DNA of 64,000 nt from NCBI GenBank assembly GCA_016722505.1, contig JADKJH010000001.1, forward strand, positions 1,302,001 to 1,366,000. Reading direction: 5' to 3'. Below, one piece after another: positions 10,395 to 17,492 of the stretch. The notes beneath the pieces were generated by a model. That model had not been told where the DNA came from. It searched no databases and saw only the letters and a program-made list of their open reading frames with translations. The translations under genes were made by a program, and so were the position numbers. Position 1 is the first letter of the stretch. Every line of letters begins with the position of its first letter. Origin of the DNA: Holophagaceae bacterium (GTDB lineage: Bacteria > Acidobacteriota > Holophagae > Holophagales > Holophagaceae).

Positions 10395-10482
10395 AAACCG
10401 TCGGGGTCGAATCAACGGTTTGAGATTCTCCAGCTATCAGGCGCAGTGCACCCTCCTCCTCACTGCGTTCGGAGAGCTGGAG
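10395..10482 (-). promoter_or_regulatory. Structured 5' leader RNA of the xanthine dehydrogenase cluster
   Basis: Reading the minus strand, the predicted transcript begins at a nested hairpin. The outer arms are AGCTGGAG/CTCCAGCT on plus (10475-10482 and 10428-10435, 8 bp perfect). The inner arms are CACTGCG/CGCAGTG (10461-10467 and 10442-10448, 7 bp perfect), with a 12-nt loop that reads AGGAGGAGGGTG in the RNA. A second stem follows: ACGGTTT/AAACCGT on plus (10415-10421 and 10395-10401) with a 13-nt loop. The xdh start is about 40 nt further on. Such an arrangement suggests a riboswitch or a 5' stabilising structure. I cannot assign it to a known class; a molybdenum-cofactor or purine-responsive element would make sense with the downstream genes, but that is speculation. 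Confidence 0.6.
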
Positions 10483-10487
10483 CCTCT

Positions 10488-10515
10488 ATTCTAGAACTTT
10501 CAACGCGGGTGTCAA
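10488..10515 (-). promoter_or_regulatory. Sigma-70 promoter of the xanthine dehydrogenase cluster
   Basis: On the minus strand, TTGACA (plus 10510-10515) is followed after 16 nt by TAGAAT (plus 10488-10493). The -35 box is a perfect consensus and the -10 box matches five of six. The expected transcription start is near 10481, exactly at the 5' arm of the leader hairpin. Confidence 0.75.
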
Positions 10516-10560
10516 AAATTTTATTGCCACAGATAATTTTTTAATCATTGTTTTTCATGT

Positions 10561-10587
10561 AATTCGATCAAGTGTTTCCATCGAATT
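10561..10587. promoter_or_regulatory. Inverted repeat, possible regulator-binding site
   Basis: AATTCGAT (10561-10568) and ATCGAATT (10580-10587) form a perfect 8-bp inverted repeat with an 11-nt spacer. It lies about 45 bases upstream of the -35 box of the xdh promoter, in the divergent gap with the PilZ-like gene. The AT-rich setting and position suit an activator or repressor site. The rest of the 10356-10661 gap holds the leader and promoter described separately. Confidence 0.4.
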
Positions 10588-10661
10588 GATCTGGAGTTTC
10601 TGACAGAGCCGGGTAGGCTAGGCCACACCTCACCTCACCGCACAGCACCCACGGTTCCCCT

Positions 10662-11036
10662 ATGTCGGACGTCCAAGACCCCCGGCGCTTTGATCGCCTG
10701 AATCTACCAAGCCCCTTCAGGGCCCGCTTCATGGCTGAAGGCATGTGGGTGGAGGGCGTGGAAATCATCACCATCGGAGCCGGAGGCTTCGGAGCCTGGG
10801 TCGAGGAGCGCTATGCCCAGCAATTCCTATTTGAGCCGGGGCATTCCCTGGAGTATTTCCGGTGGGAGGACGGCAGCCTTCCCGCACCGCCCTCTAGGGC
10901 CCGGATTGCCTTTTCGTCCCTCCGGGGCCAGTCCGCGAGGCCGGGCTATTTGATGATCGGTGCTGAATTCCTGGAGCCCAGCGAGGCCTTCGTCACGCAG
11001 TTGATGAACGTCGCGCGGAAGGCGCTGGAAAAGTAG
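10662..11036 (+). CDS. PilZ-like domain protein
   Basis: 124 residues, no signal peptide or membrane segment. The N-terminus RRFDRLNLPSPFRARF resembles the RxxxR start of PilZ domains, followed by short beta-strand-like stretches (VEIITIGAGGFGAWV, ARIAFSSL, YLMIGAEFLEP). The second c-di-GMP-binding element, D/NxSxxG, is not clear: the matching place reads IGAGGFG. So c-di-GMP binding is uncertain, and the protein may be a non-binding PilZ variant. It is transcribed divergently from the xdh cluster and sits 38 bases upstream of a small membrane-protein gene. Confidence 0.55.
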   Translation: MSDVQDPRRFDRLNLPSPFRARFMAEGMWVEGVEIITIGAGGFGAWVEERYAQQFLFEPGHSLEYFRWEDGSLPAPPSRARIAFSSLRGQSARPGYLMIGAEFLEPSEAFVTQLMNVARKALEK

Positions 11037-11074
11037 CCGGCCCGAGTCGCTTCTGATCCATCGAGAAGGATCCC

Positions 11075-11284
11075 ATGCTGAGCAGAATCCTACCCACCAA
11101 CGAACATCCGGCCGAGCGCATCCTTCGCGTGATCCTGGGGCTGGTTGGATTGTCCCTAGTGTTTTTTGGGCCCAAGACGCCCCTGGGGTATTTCGGCCTC
11201 ATCCCGCTTCTCACTGGGCTCGTAGGTTCCTGCCCGCTTTACACGCTTATCGGTGTCAGTACCTGCACCCGGAAGGGCCCCTGA
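11075..11284 (+). CDS. Small DUF2892-type membrane protein
   Basis: 69 residues. The N-terminal NEHPAERILRVILGLVGLSLVFFG and a second hydrophobic run (YFGLIPLLTGLVGSCPLYTLIGVST) form a two-helix hairpin. The conserved GxxPLLTGLxGxCPLYxLxGxxTC pattern is that of the DUF2892 (YgaP transmembrane-like) family. Family members sit in the inner membrane, sometimes fused to rhodanese domains; the function is unknown. An AAGGAT ribosome site precedes the ATG. Confidence 0.8.
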   Translation: MLSRILPTNEHPAERILRVILGLVGLSLVFFGPKTPLGYFGLIPLLTGLVGSCPLYTLIGVSTCTRKGP

Positions 11285-11298
11285 ACCACCGCGCTGGT

Positions 11299-12510
11299 TC
11301 AGCCGATGATCCAGGCCGCCACCCGATCCACATCCGCCTCGGTATGCATGCCGTGGAAGGCGATGCGCAGGTAGCCCTCGCGCACCGAAGCGTAGATGCC
11401 CCGGCTAAACCCCTTCTGAAGCAGGTCGTTCAGGAATTCCGGGCCACGGCCTTGATGATGGAACGACAGGAAGGGGCCCAGGCGGTCCTCCTCCCGCAAT
11501 CCCTGGAGCCGTGCGGCCTCCATGCCCCAGGTGGGGTCGCCGGAGATGGCTTCCAGGAGCGATCCTTGCAAGCTTTGCACGTGGGGTTCGATGGCACCGT
11601 CCTCTGCGCCATTGAGGCAGGCCAGTGAGGCTTTCAGGGCGACGCAAGCCAAGAGTGAAGGGCTGCCGGGTTCCAGGCGGTGTCCATCTGCCAGCCAGTC
11701 GCGTTGGAAATCCGTAGAAGGCCGCGCGAAGTTGGTGCCATCCTCCACCGAGAGCCAAGTGCCCACGGGCGCTAGAAGCGCCCGGAACTCGGCATCGGTC
11801 CATAGGAAGCCCAACCCTTGGGGTGCAAGAAGTCCTTTGTGGCCGCCTGTGGCAAAGGCGCTGACGCCGGTGAGGTCGGGTTTATGGGTGCCAACAGCTT
11901 GGATGCCATCCACCACCAGGTGTACACCGCGTTCCCGGCACGCGCTACCCAGCCAGGGCAAGTCGAGCTTCAGGCCATCCTGGAAACGCACCCAACTCAG
12001 TGCAAGGACCCGCGTCTGATCCGTAATGGCATCCAGCAACCGGGTTTCCGCATCGGCCTCGGGTGGTGGTGGGCTTGAATTCCAGGCTTCCACGCCGGAT
12101 TTGTGTCCTTCCCAGAGCGGAACTTCGCGAAAGCTTACGCCCCGCGCCGCCAACGCCTTCCAGGGCCAGACATTGGAGGGGAATTCACCCAAGGGCGCGA
12201 GCACTTCGTCACCGCTCTCCCAGGGAAATCCTTGAGCGATGACTTGCAAACCTGATGAAGTCGTGGCCGTCAGGCTGATGTCTTCTGGCCTCATTCCGAG
12301 GAGCTTCGCGGCTTCCCGTTTGGTGGCATCAGGGATGCCTTGGAAATCTTCAGCCCAGCGCAATTTCCAGGGCTGGGATTCCTTCGGCAAGAAAGCCTGC
12401 ACGGCCTCTAGCGAAGCCTTCGGCACGGGCCCCTCTGAGCAGTGCATGACCCAAAGATGGTCGGCGTCAAGATCAAAAAGTAAAGGATCCAAGGGTGGGT
12501 GCATCGTCAA
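11299..12510 (-). CDS. Class V aminotransferase (cysteine desulfurase/kynureninase-like fold)
   Basis: 403 residues if started at TTG 12510. The PLP lysine is in FATGGHKGLLAPQGLGFL, preceded by the aspartate in LVVDGIQAVGTHK, the order found in class V aminotransferases (IscS/SufS, isopenicillin-epimerase-like). No SufS-type active-site cysteine loop is obvious near the C-terminus (LREEDRLGPFLSFHH), so a desulfurase role is not supported; substrate unknown. Start choice: AAAGGG lies about six bases before TTG 12510 but twelve before ATG 12504, so TTG may be the true start. It follows thyX with only three bases between and is probably co-transcribed. Confidence 0.75.
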   Translation of the reverse strand: MTMHPPLDPLLFDLDADHLWVMHCSEGPVPKASLEAVQAFLPKESQPWKLRWAEDFQGIPDATKREAAKLLGMRPEDISLTATTSSGLQVIAQGFPWESGDEVLAPLGEFPSNVWPWKALAARGVSFREVPLWEGHKSGVEAWNSSPPPPEADAETRLLDAITDQTRVLALSWVRFQDGLKLDLPWLGSACRERGVHLVVDGIQAVGTHKPDLTGVSAFATGGHKGLLAPQGLGFLWTDAEFRALLAPVGTWLSVEDGTNFARPSTDFQRDWLADGHRLEPGSPSLLACVALKASLACLNGAEDGAIEPHVQSLQGSLLEAISGDPTWGMEAARLQGLREEDRLGPFLSFHHQGRGPEFLNDLLQKGFSRGIYASVREGYLRIAFHGMHTEADVDRVAAWIIG

Positions 12511-12513
12511 ATA

Positions 12514-13200
12514 TTACCCTTTGTCTGAATCCAACAGGGCTTCAAGGCTGGCGGAGAAACGGTCTTCGATGAGGGTCCGCACGGCGTGGGCATACTGCTG
12601 GATCTCCCATTGGGCATGGCTTTCAGTCCGCAAGCGGATGAAGTGCGCGACCGCTTGCAGGCTGGTGGTCCAGTAGACCTCGGAGTAGAGGCCTAGGGGC
12701 AATACGCAGCGGGCCTGCTCGCGGCAGACACCCAGCTCCAGCATCTTCTTGTATTGCGCGACGCTGCTCCGGCAGGCGTCGAGATAGGCCGCTATGGCGG
12801 CGCCCCGGTTGCATTCCTCAATCTCGCCTTCGCTGCCCTGCTTGTTCACTTTGGCTTGCTGGCGGAAGCTCGCGGGCACGAAAAACTCGTTATCGTCGAA
12901 CTCCACATAGCGGCCGCTGATTTCATTCCAGGAGCAGCCCACCTGATGTTTCATCCACTGGCGGAACACGAAGATCGGCGCTTTCACGTGGAACTGCATG
13001 TACGCGTGGCGGAAGGGCGAGGTGTGCTCGTGGGTGGCCAGGTACTTGATGAGCTTCTTGTCGCCTTCATCGAACGTATCCTTGCGTTTGCCGAAACTCA
13101 CCCGCGCCGCATTGACGACGGATAGATCAGAGCCCATGACATCCACCAGGCGGACAAAGCCTTTATCGAGGACCGTGATTTCATGCGTAGACTCTGTCAT
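12514..13200 (-). CDS. thyX: Flavin-dependent thymidylate synthase ThyX
   Basis: 228 residues from ATG 13200. ThyX methylates dUMP using methylene-tetrahydrofolate, FAD and NADPH, and replaces ThyA. The sequence shows SPFRHAYMQFHVKAPIFVFRQWMKHQ and the signature region SWNEISGRY, with the downstream flavin/substrate region EQARCVLPLGLYSEVYWT. The frame is open up to 13308, but CAGGAG eight bases before ATG 13200 and the family start (xxITVLDKGFVRLVDVMG) favour 13200. No thyA is visible in the window. Confidence 0.93.
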   Translation of the reverse strand: MTESTHEITVLDKGFVRLVDVMGSDLSVVNAARVSFGKRKDTFDEGDKKLIKYLATHEHTSPFRHAYMQFHVKAPIFVFRQWMKHQVGCSWNEISGRYVEFDDNEFFVPASFRQQAKVNKQGSEGEIEECNRGAAIAAYLDACRSSVAQYKKMLELGVCREQARCVLPLGLYSEVYWTTSLQAVAHFIRLRTESHAQWEIQQYAHAVRTLIEDRFSASLEALLDSDKG

Positions 13201-13380
13201 GGCGTGCTCCTGAACCAGCTTAACCCGCCCGTGACATTCCTTCTTCATCACCCACCTTGGTGAATCCGGGCACAATGTGGTGAAAGGAATCCTGACGGTG
13301 TAGATCAACGGTTGTCTGCCTGATGCATTTAATAAATTTGAGATTCAACAGAGACTTGCTTTGTTGGTTTAGAGGTGGAA

Positions 13381-15384
13381 ATGCTCAAACTAAAACATTT
13401 TAACTTTGTGCTCTTTGCGGCTGTGGTCTCGCTGCTGGGCTGTGGTGGAGGGGGCGGAGGGCAGCAGGCCCCCGCTTTGAACCCCCCTAGCCAAGTCATG
13501 GCTACTCCCGGCAATTACTTTGGCACCTTCAATGTTTCCTGGACCGAACCAACCCCGGCAGTGGATGGATATGAGCTTGAGGCAAAAGCTGGCTCTGCGG
13601 ATTTCCAAAAGGTCGGTACCGCTAAAATTCCATCCGGAGTGACCAATGTGGGGGTGACCTTCAATGGCAACCTCGCCGAGCTTACAACGGTCGCGTTCCG
13701 CCTGCGTTCTGCGCGGGAATCCGCGTTCTCCGCCTACAGCAATGAGGCCCCATCAAAAATTCCCCTGAAAGCACCCTCCTATTTCTCCTCCTATTACGAT
13801 TCATCCACCGGCGGTATGCGGTTGACTTGGGATAACGGTTCCACGCTCGCCACCACCGTTCGGGTTGAGAAGGCGGTATTGACCGGTACCCAGCCGGGAG
13901 CGTACTCAAAGATTTACGAAGGCCCAGTATCGGTTCTGAAAACCATTGATTCTGCGCTTGCCGAAGATACGGGCTACCGCTATCGAATTTCGGTTCAGGG
14001 CGGGGGAGAATCGAGTTTATTTGTCACCACTGATTCCTATCCGATTCCACTCTTACCACCCATGGATTTTACGGCCAGCAGCACTCCGACTGGAGTGCTG
14101 TTGAGCTGGAAGGGGGTGAGTACCAAGGCTGTGGAGCTCCAAGTACAACGAGGCACTGGCATTTCCTACCCATCCTTCGTCACCATTGTTAGCTTACCTC
14201 TCGGCACCACGCAATATGCAGACTCTGGAATCGAGAGTGGTTTCTACTCCTACCGTCTGGTGGTGAAGTCGGCCTCCCAGACTGTTTATTCAGTACCGGT
14301 GCCATTAATCACACAACCCACTGGAACAGGGCTTGTGCTAGGCACATCGCTTCGTACGCTTCCCAGATACATCCGGGCCTTGACGGTCCATGGCGATGCC
14401 CCGGCGCTTATAACGGATGGGACGGATTCGTACTCCTATGTGGTGACACCCCCAACTGGAGCAACTTGGTCATCTCACACCATTTTCAATGTAGCCGTGA
14501 TGTCCCCATCCGGGTTCGCCATGGATTCACAAAGTCGGCCCCATGTCTTGTTCCGGCGAAATGTGGGAACAGGATATCCACCCATTCAGGCAGTGATTCA
14601 CGAATGGTTCAATGGAACAGCTTGGGTTTCAGAGGAGCTATTCCGGGAAACGTTTTATGACTCTTCAGCGTCGAATGGAATTGTGTTCGCCTTGGCCTCG
14701 GACGGCATCGTACATGCGGTATGGCAACCGAACACCAATAGTGGTTACAGCGTTTGGTACGGCACTAATCGGTCGGGTACTTGGGAATCCACCCAACTGC
14801 AACCGGATGGAGGTCTTTACAACCTTGGTTCCTATCGAGTAGCTGTGGATGGAACCAGCACTGCCTATGTTGTTCTCGGGCTATGGAACAAGCTTGTTCT
14901 CTTCACTCGAGCACCGGGCATCAGTTCGTTCGCCCAGGAGCTTGTCCCTACGGGAACTGTCAACGCGGGTTGGTACGATGCACTGGAACTCCGTCCCTTC
15001 GGCTCTCGGCTAGCCATCTTCTACGAGCGCGATGACTACTCCAGCGGGGCAACATATTACCAAATGTGTGTCATCAAGGACCAAGGACAATGGGGGCAAC
15101 CCAGCCAACTGGCAGCACGACCCCATACTGGTGCATCAACAATGACCAAGTCTGCGGCATCACCAGGGAGCAGCCGACTGGCCTTTGCCGTCACTATGCC
15201 TGATGGATTGCGGGTCTTCACACTGCTTTCAAACCAGACTTGGGGTTCGGTGCTCCTGGGCCCATCAGGCGGTTACAGCCCAATCTGGATCGGATTCAAC
15301 CACCTGGACAAATTCTGGTGTGCGGTCGACGGGGGCTCAGGGCCCGACGCTGGCACCGACATCTACGCCTGGTATCACGAATAG
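13381..15384 (+). CDS. Lipoprotein with fibronectin type III-like repeats and a C-terminal propeller-like region
   Basis: About 667 residues. The N-terminus has a lipoprotein signal (hydrophobic stretch ending LLGC, then a Gly run). Three fibronectin-III-like modules follow, each beginning with a Pro-rich strand: PALNPPSQVMATPG..., LKAPSYFSSYYD..., LLPPMDFTASSTP.... The C-terminal half has repeated aromatic/Gly motifs (VHAVWQPNTNSGYSVWYG, STAYVVLGLWNKLV) suggesting a beta-propeller. GTG at 13375 could also start it; ATG 13381 is chosen because the basic N-terminus MLKLKHFN then starts the signal peptide. Base composition is visibly lower in GC than the neighbours. Likely surface-exposed; function unknown. 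Confidence 0.7.
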   Translation: MLKLKHFNFVLFAAVVSLLGCGGGGGGQQAPALNPPSQVMATPGNYFGTFNVSWTEPTPAVDGYELEAKAGSADFQKVGTAKIPSGVTNVGVTFNGNLAELTTVAFRLRSARESAFSAYSNEAPSKIPLKAPSYFSSYYDSSTGGMRLTWDNGSTLATTVRVEKAVLTGTQPGAYSKIYEGPVSVLKTIDSALAEDTGYRYRISVQGGGESSLFVTTDSYPIPLLPPMDFTASSTPTGVLLSWKGVSTKAVELQVQRGTGISYPSFVTIVSLPLGTTQYADSGIESGFYSYRLVVKSASQTVYSVPVPLITQPTGTGLVLGTSLRTLPRYIRALTVHGDAPALITDGTDSYSYVVTPPTGATWSSHTIFNVAVMSPSGFAMDSQSRPHVLFRRNVGTGYPPIQAVIHEWFNGTAWVSEELFRETFYDSSASNGIVFALASDGIVHAVWQPNTNSGYSVWYGTNRSGTWESTQLQPDGGLYNLGSYRVAVDGTSTAYVVLGLWNKLVLFTRAPGISSFAQELVPTGTVNAGWYDALELRPFGSRLAIFYERDDYSSGATYYQMCVIKDQGQWGQPSQLAARPHTGASTMTKSAASPGSSRLAFAVTMPDGLRVFTLLSNQTWGSVLLGPSGGYSPIWIGFNHLDKFWCAVDGGSGPDAGTDIYAWYHE

Positions 15385-15402
15385 CTGGGACGAAGCATTG
15401 CA

Positions 15403-15428
15403 GAAAGGCCCTCCCCGGAGGGTCTTTC
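15403..15428 (+). terminator. Hairpin after the fibronectin-type lipoprotein gene
   Basis: GAAAGGCCCTC (15403-15413) pairs with GAGGGTCTTTC (15418-15428) across a CCCG loop, giving 11 bp with one G-U pair. No long T run follows on the plus strand, so termination strength is uncertain. It lies 18 bases after the stop and before the aldolase gene. Confidence 0.55.
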
Positions 15429-15471
15429 CGTATGATGAGTAAGCGACCCCTTGGGGTATTTTGGAGTTTTT

Positions 15472-16119
15472 ATGAAATTTTTTGTTGATACCGCCAGCAT
15501 TGCCGACATCAAGCGCATCAATGAGCTGGGAATCCTGGATGGGGTGACCACGAATCCCAGCCTCATCGCCAAGGAAAGCGGCAAGCCTTTCGAGGCCATC
15601 ATCCAGGAGATCTGCGGCATCGTGGACGGCCCCATTTCCGCCGAAGTCATTGCCACAGATGCCCCCGGGATGATCGCGGAAGGCCGCAAACTCGCCAAGA
15701 TCCACAAGAATGTCGTGGTGAAGGTTCCGCTTACCGCTGAGGGCCTCAAGGCCTGCCACGCCTTCAAACAGGAAGGCATCCATACCAATGTGACGCTGTG
15801 CTTCAGTGCCACCCAGGGACTGATGGCGGCCAAGGCGGGTGCGACGATGGTGTCGCCCTTCGTGGGCCGGCTCGACGACATCAACCATGTGGGCATGGAA
15901 CTGATCGAAGATCTGGTGCAGATCTTCGACAACTACGGCCTGGAAACCGAGGTGCTGGCGGCTTCCATCCGCGGACCCCGGCACGTCACGGACGCAGCGC
16001 TGGCGGGCGCGCACATCGCCACCATCCCACCCAAGGTCTTCGATCAGATGCTGCGCCACCCTCTGACGGATCAGGGAATCGAAAACTTCCTGGCTGATTG
16101 GAAAAAGGGCGGGCGATGA
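15472..16119 (+). CDS. fsa: Fructose-6-phosphate aldolase / small transaldolase (TalC/FSA family)
   Basis: 215 residues, the usual size of the family. It begins MKFFVDTASIADIKRINELG and has GVTTNPSLIAKE. The Schiff-base lysine is in HKNVVVKVPLTAEGLKA, followed by TNVTLCFSATQGLMAAKAGATMVSPFVGRLDD. Enzymes of this family transfer dihydroxyacetone units or cleave fructose-6-phosphate; which applies here cannot be read from sequence. ATG 15472 has TTGGAG seven bases upstream; the in-frame TTG at 15451 lacks support. The stop overlaps the next gene by ATGA. Confidence 0.92.
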   Translation: MKFFVDTASIADIKRINELGILDGVTTNPSLIAKESGKPFEAIIQEICGIVDGPISAEVIATDAPGMIAEGRKLAKIHKNVVVKVPLTAEGLKACHAFKQEGIHTNVTLCFSATQGLMAAKAGATMVSPFVGRLDDINHVGMELIEDLVQIFDNYGLETEVLAASIRGPRHVTDAALAGAHIATIPPKVFDQMLRHPLTDQGIENFLADWKKGGR

Positions 16120-16643
16120 AGCCCCGCATTCTCCTATCCGCCTTCCTCGCCTTACCCTTGCTGGCCCAGGGCGCCCCGGCCTCAACTCAGGCTCCGGGCC
16201 AGGCTGCCGTGCAGGAAACTCTCGCCCCAGCTGCTTCCTGGGTGGATGCACACCCGGAATACCAGGCACACCGCAATTGCATTTTCTGCAAAATCATCGC
16301 GGACAAGGCACCTTCCCAAAAGGTGTTTGAAGATGGTCGCGTATTGGCCTTTTGGGACATAAAACCCCGGGCGAAAGTGCATCTGCTGGTGATCCCCAAG
16401 CAGCATGTCTCCAACCTCACAGAGCTCGAACAGCTCCCCATGGAAACCCGCAGCGCCTTGCTCACCGCCTGCGCCAAGGTTGCGCGGGAAGCGGGCATCG
16501 CCGCGTCAGGTTTCCGCATCATCGTGAATACCGGCAAGGATGCCAACCAATCGGTGTTCCACCTGCATTTCCACGTCGTAGGCGGCGAACCGTTGCCGGA
16601 GGATGCGGTACGGGTGAAGGCCGCTATACCTGGAAAGCCCTGA
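16116..16643 (+). CDS. HIT (histidine triad) protein with an export signal
   Basis: 175 residues. The C-terminal domain is a HinT-like nucleotide hydrolase/transferase: NCIFCKIIADKAPSQKVFED, HLLVIPKQHVSNLTEL, a dinucleotide-binding run FRIIVNTGKDANQSVFHLHFHVVGG and the catalytic triad HLHFHVV. Unusually it is preceded by MKPRILLSAFLALPLLAQGAP, a clear Sec signal peptide with a likely cleavage at AQG/A, and a Pro/Ala linker. HIT proteins are normally cytoplasmic, so a periplasmic or secreted form is notable. Start ATG 16116 overlaps the aldolase stop; the frame is open from 16098. Confidence 0.85.
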   Translation: MKPRILLSAFLALPLLAQGAPASTQAPGQAAVQETLAPAASWVDAHPEYQAHRNCIFCKIIADKAPSQKVFEDGRVLAFWDIKPRAKVHLLVIPKQHVSNLTELEQLPMETRSALLTACAKVAREAGIAASGFRIIVNTGKDANQSVFHLHFHVVGGEPLPEDAVRVKAAIPGKP

Positions 16644-16706
16644 TACCTTTCGGATCTGGTTTCATTATCTGCATTCAATGCACTTTCACTTTTATCGGGA
16701 GTTTTC

Positions 16707-17411
16707 ATGCGTCTATCCGTCACCCTCGCGGCCCTGATTTCCATTGCCTTGGTTGCCCAAGAAAGTCCCAAAGTCGAATCGGTTTTGCCACCGGTTTCAA
16801 ATCCCACAGTTTCAAATCCCACAGTCGCGCCTGCACCTGCGCCACCAGCTACACCAGCGCCCAAACCTCAGATCACCGAGACGCTAGACAAGGGGCTCCT
16901 GCAAATGGCTTGGTTTGGAGAAAAAGTCCCCTTTGTAAAAGGCGAGGACATTGATTTCTACTGGATCAAGCCGGGTGTGGATCTGACAGGCCATACGATT
17001 GTTTTTAAAAACTGGGATGACGTGGTGATGCTGGAAAAGCACCGTGATGGAAAGGACAATTCAAAGGCCACGGCTTTGACGGATGCCATGCCTAGCCAGA
17101 TTCGCGGCGCCATGGCCGGTGCGTTCGGAGGTAAGGCCAAGGTCAGCCGCACCGAGGGTGACCTGGAATTGATTGGCCGGGTTGTGGACTGCAATGCTGG
17201 CAGCAAGGCCGCCAAATTCATGGTCGGATACGGCGCCGGCAGCGCCACGTTGACCTGGGACATGAAGGTGGTGGATGCCAAGACCCATGAGCTGCTTATG
17301 GCCGTCCATCACCGCGTGGTGAGTGCAACCTTCATGTCCAATCTCGAAGACAAAGTGGAGAAATGGTCCGACAAGTTCGCCCGCTTTTTAGTCCAGCAGA
17401 CACTGAAATAG
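16707..17411 (+). CDS. Secreted DUF4410-like protein
   Basis: 234 residues. Signal peptide MRLSVTLAALISIALVAQ, then a Pro/Ala/Ser linker and a globular domain. The domain includes GDLELIGRVVDCNAGSKAAKFMVGYGAGSATLTWDMKVVDAKTHELLM, which fits the DUF4410 pattern (short glycine-rich GSxAxRxxxGxGAG segment and a following two-strand region). Proteins of this type are periplasmic or lipid-anchored and of unknown role. The ribosome site GGAG is six bases before the ATG. The linker contains a perfect 15-bp tandem repeat (see separate entry). Confidence 0.65.
   Translation: MRLSVTLAALISIALVAQESPKVESVLPPVSNPTVSNPTVAPAPAPPATPAPKPQITETLDKGLLQMAWFGEKVPFVKGEDIDFYWIKPGVDLTGHTIVFKNWDDVVMLEKHRDGKDNSKATALTDAMPSQIRGAMAGAFGGKAKVSRTEGDLELIGRVVDCNAGSKAAKFMVGYGAGSATLTWDMKVVDAKTHELLMAVHHRVVSATFMSNLEDKVEKWSDKFARFLVQQTLK
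16795..16824 (+). repeat. 15-bp direct tandem repeat, two copies, in frame
   Basis: TTTCAAATCCCACAG occurs twice in succession (16795-16809 and 16810-16824) and encodes VSNPT twice in the linker of the DUF4410-like protein. Its length is a multiple of three, so copy-number change would only alter linker length. Confidence 0.9.
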
Positions 17412-17492
17412 GCCAACTCCTACCTGCGTAAACTGGGAAGTCGGTTCCGGAATCATTGCCTGAGCTTTTTTTCATTTCGAATGGAGCCATCC

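Noticed and set aside
10395..10482. Firm assignment of the xdh leader to the Moco riboswitch class
   Set aside because: I see stems in a suitable place but could not recognise the conserved bases of that class, so it is left as an unassigned structured leader.
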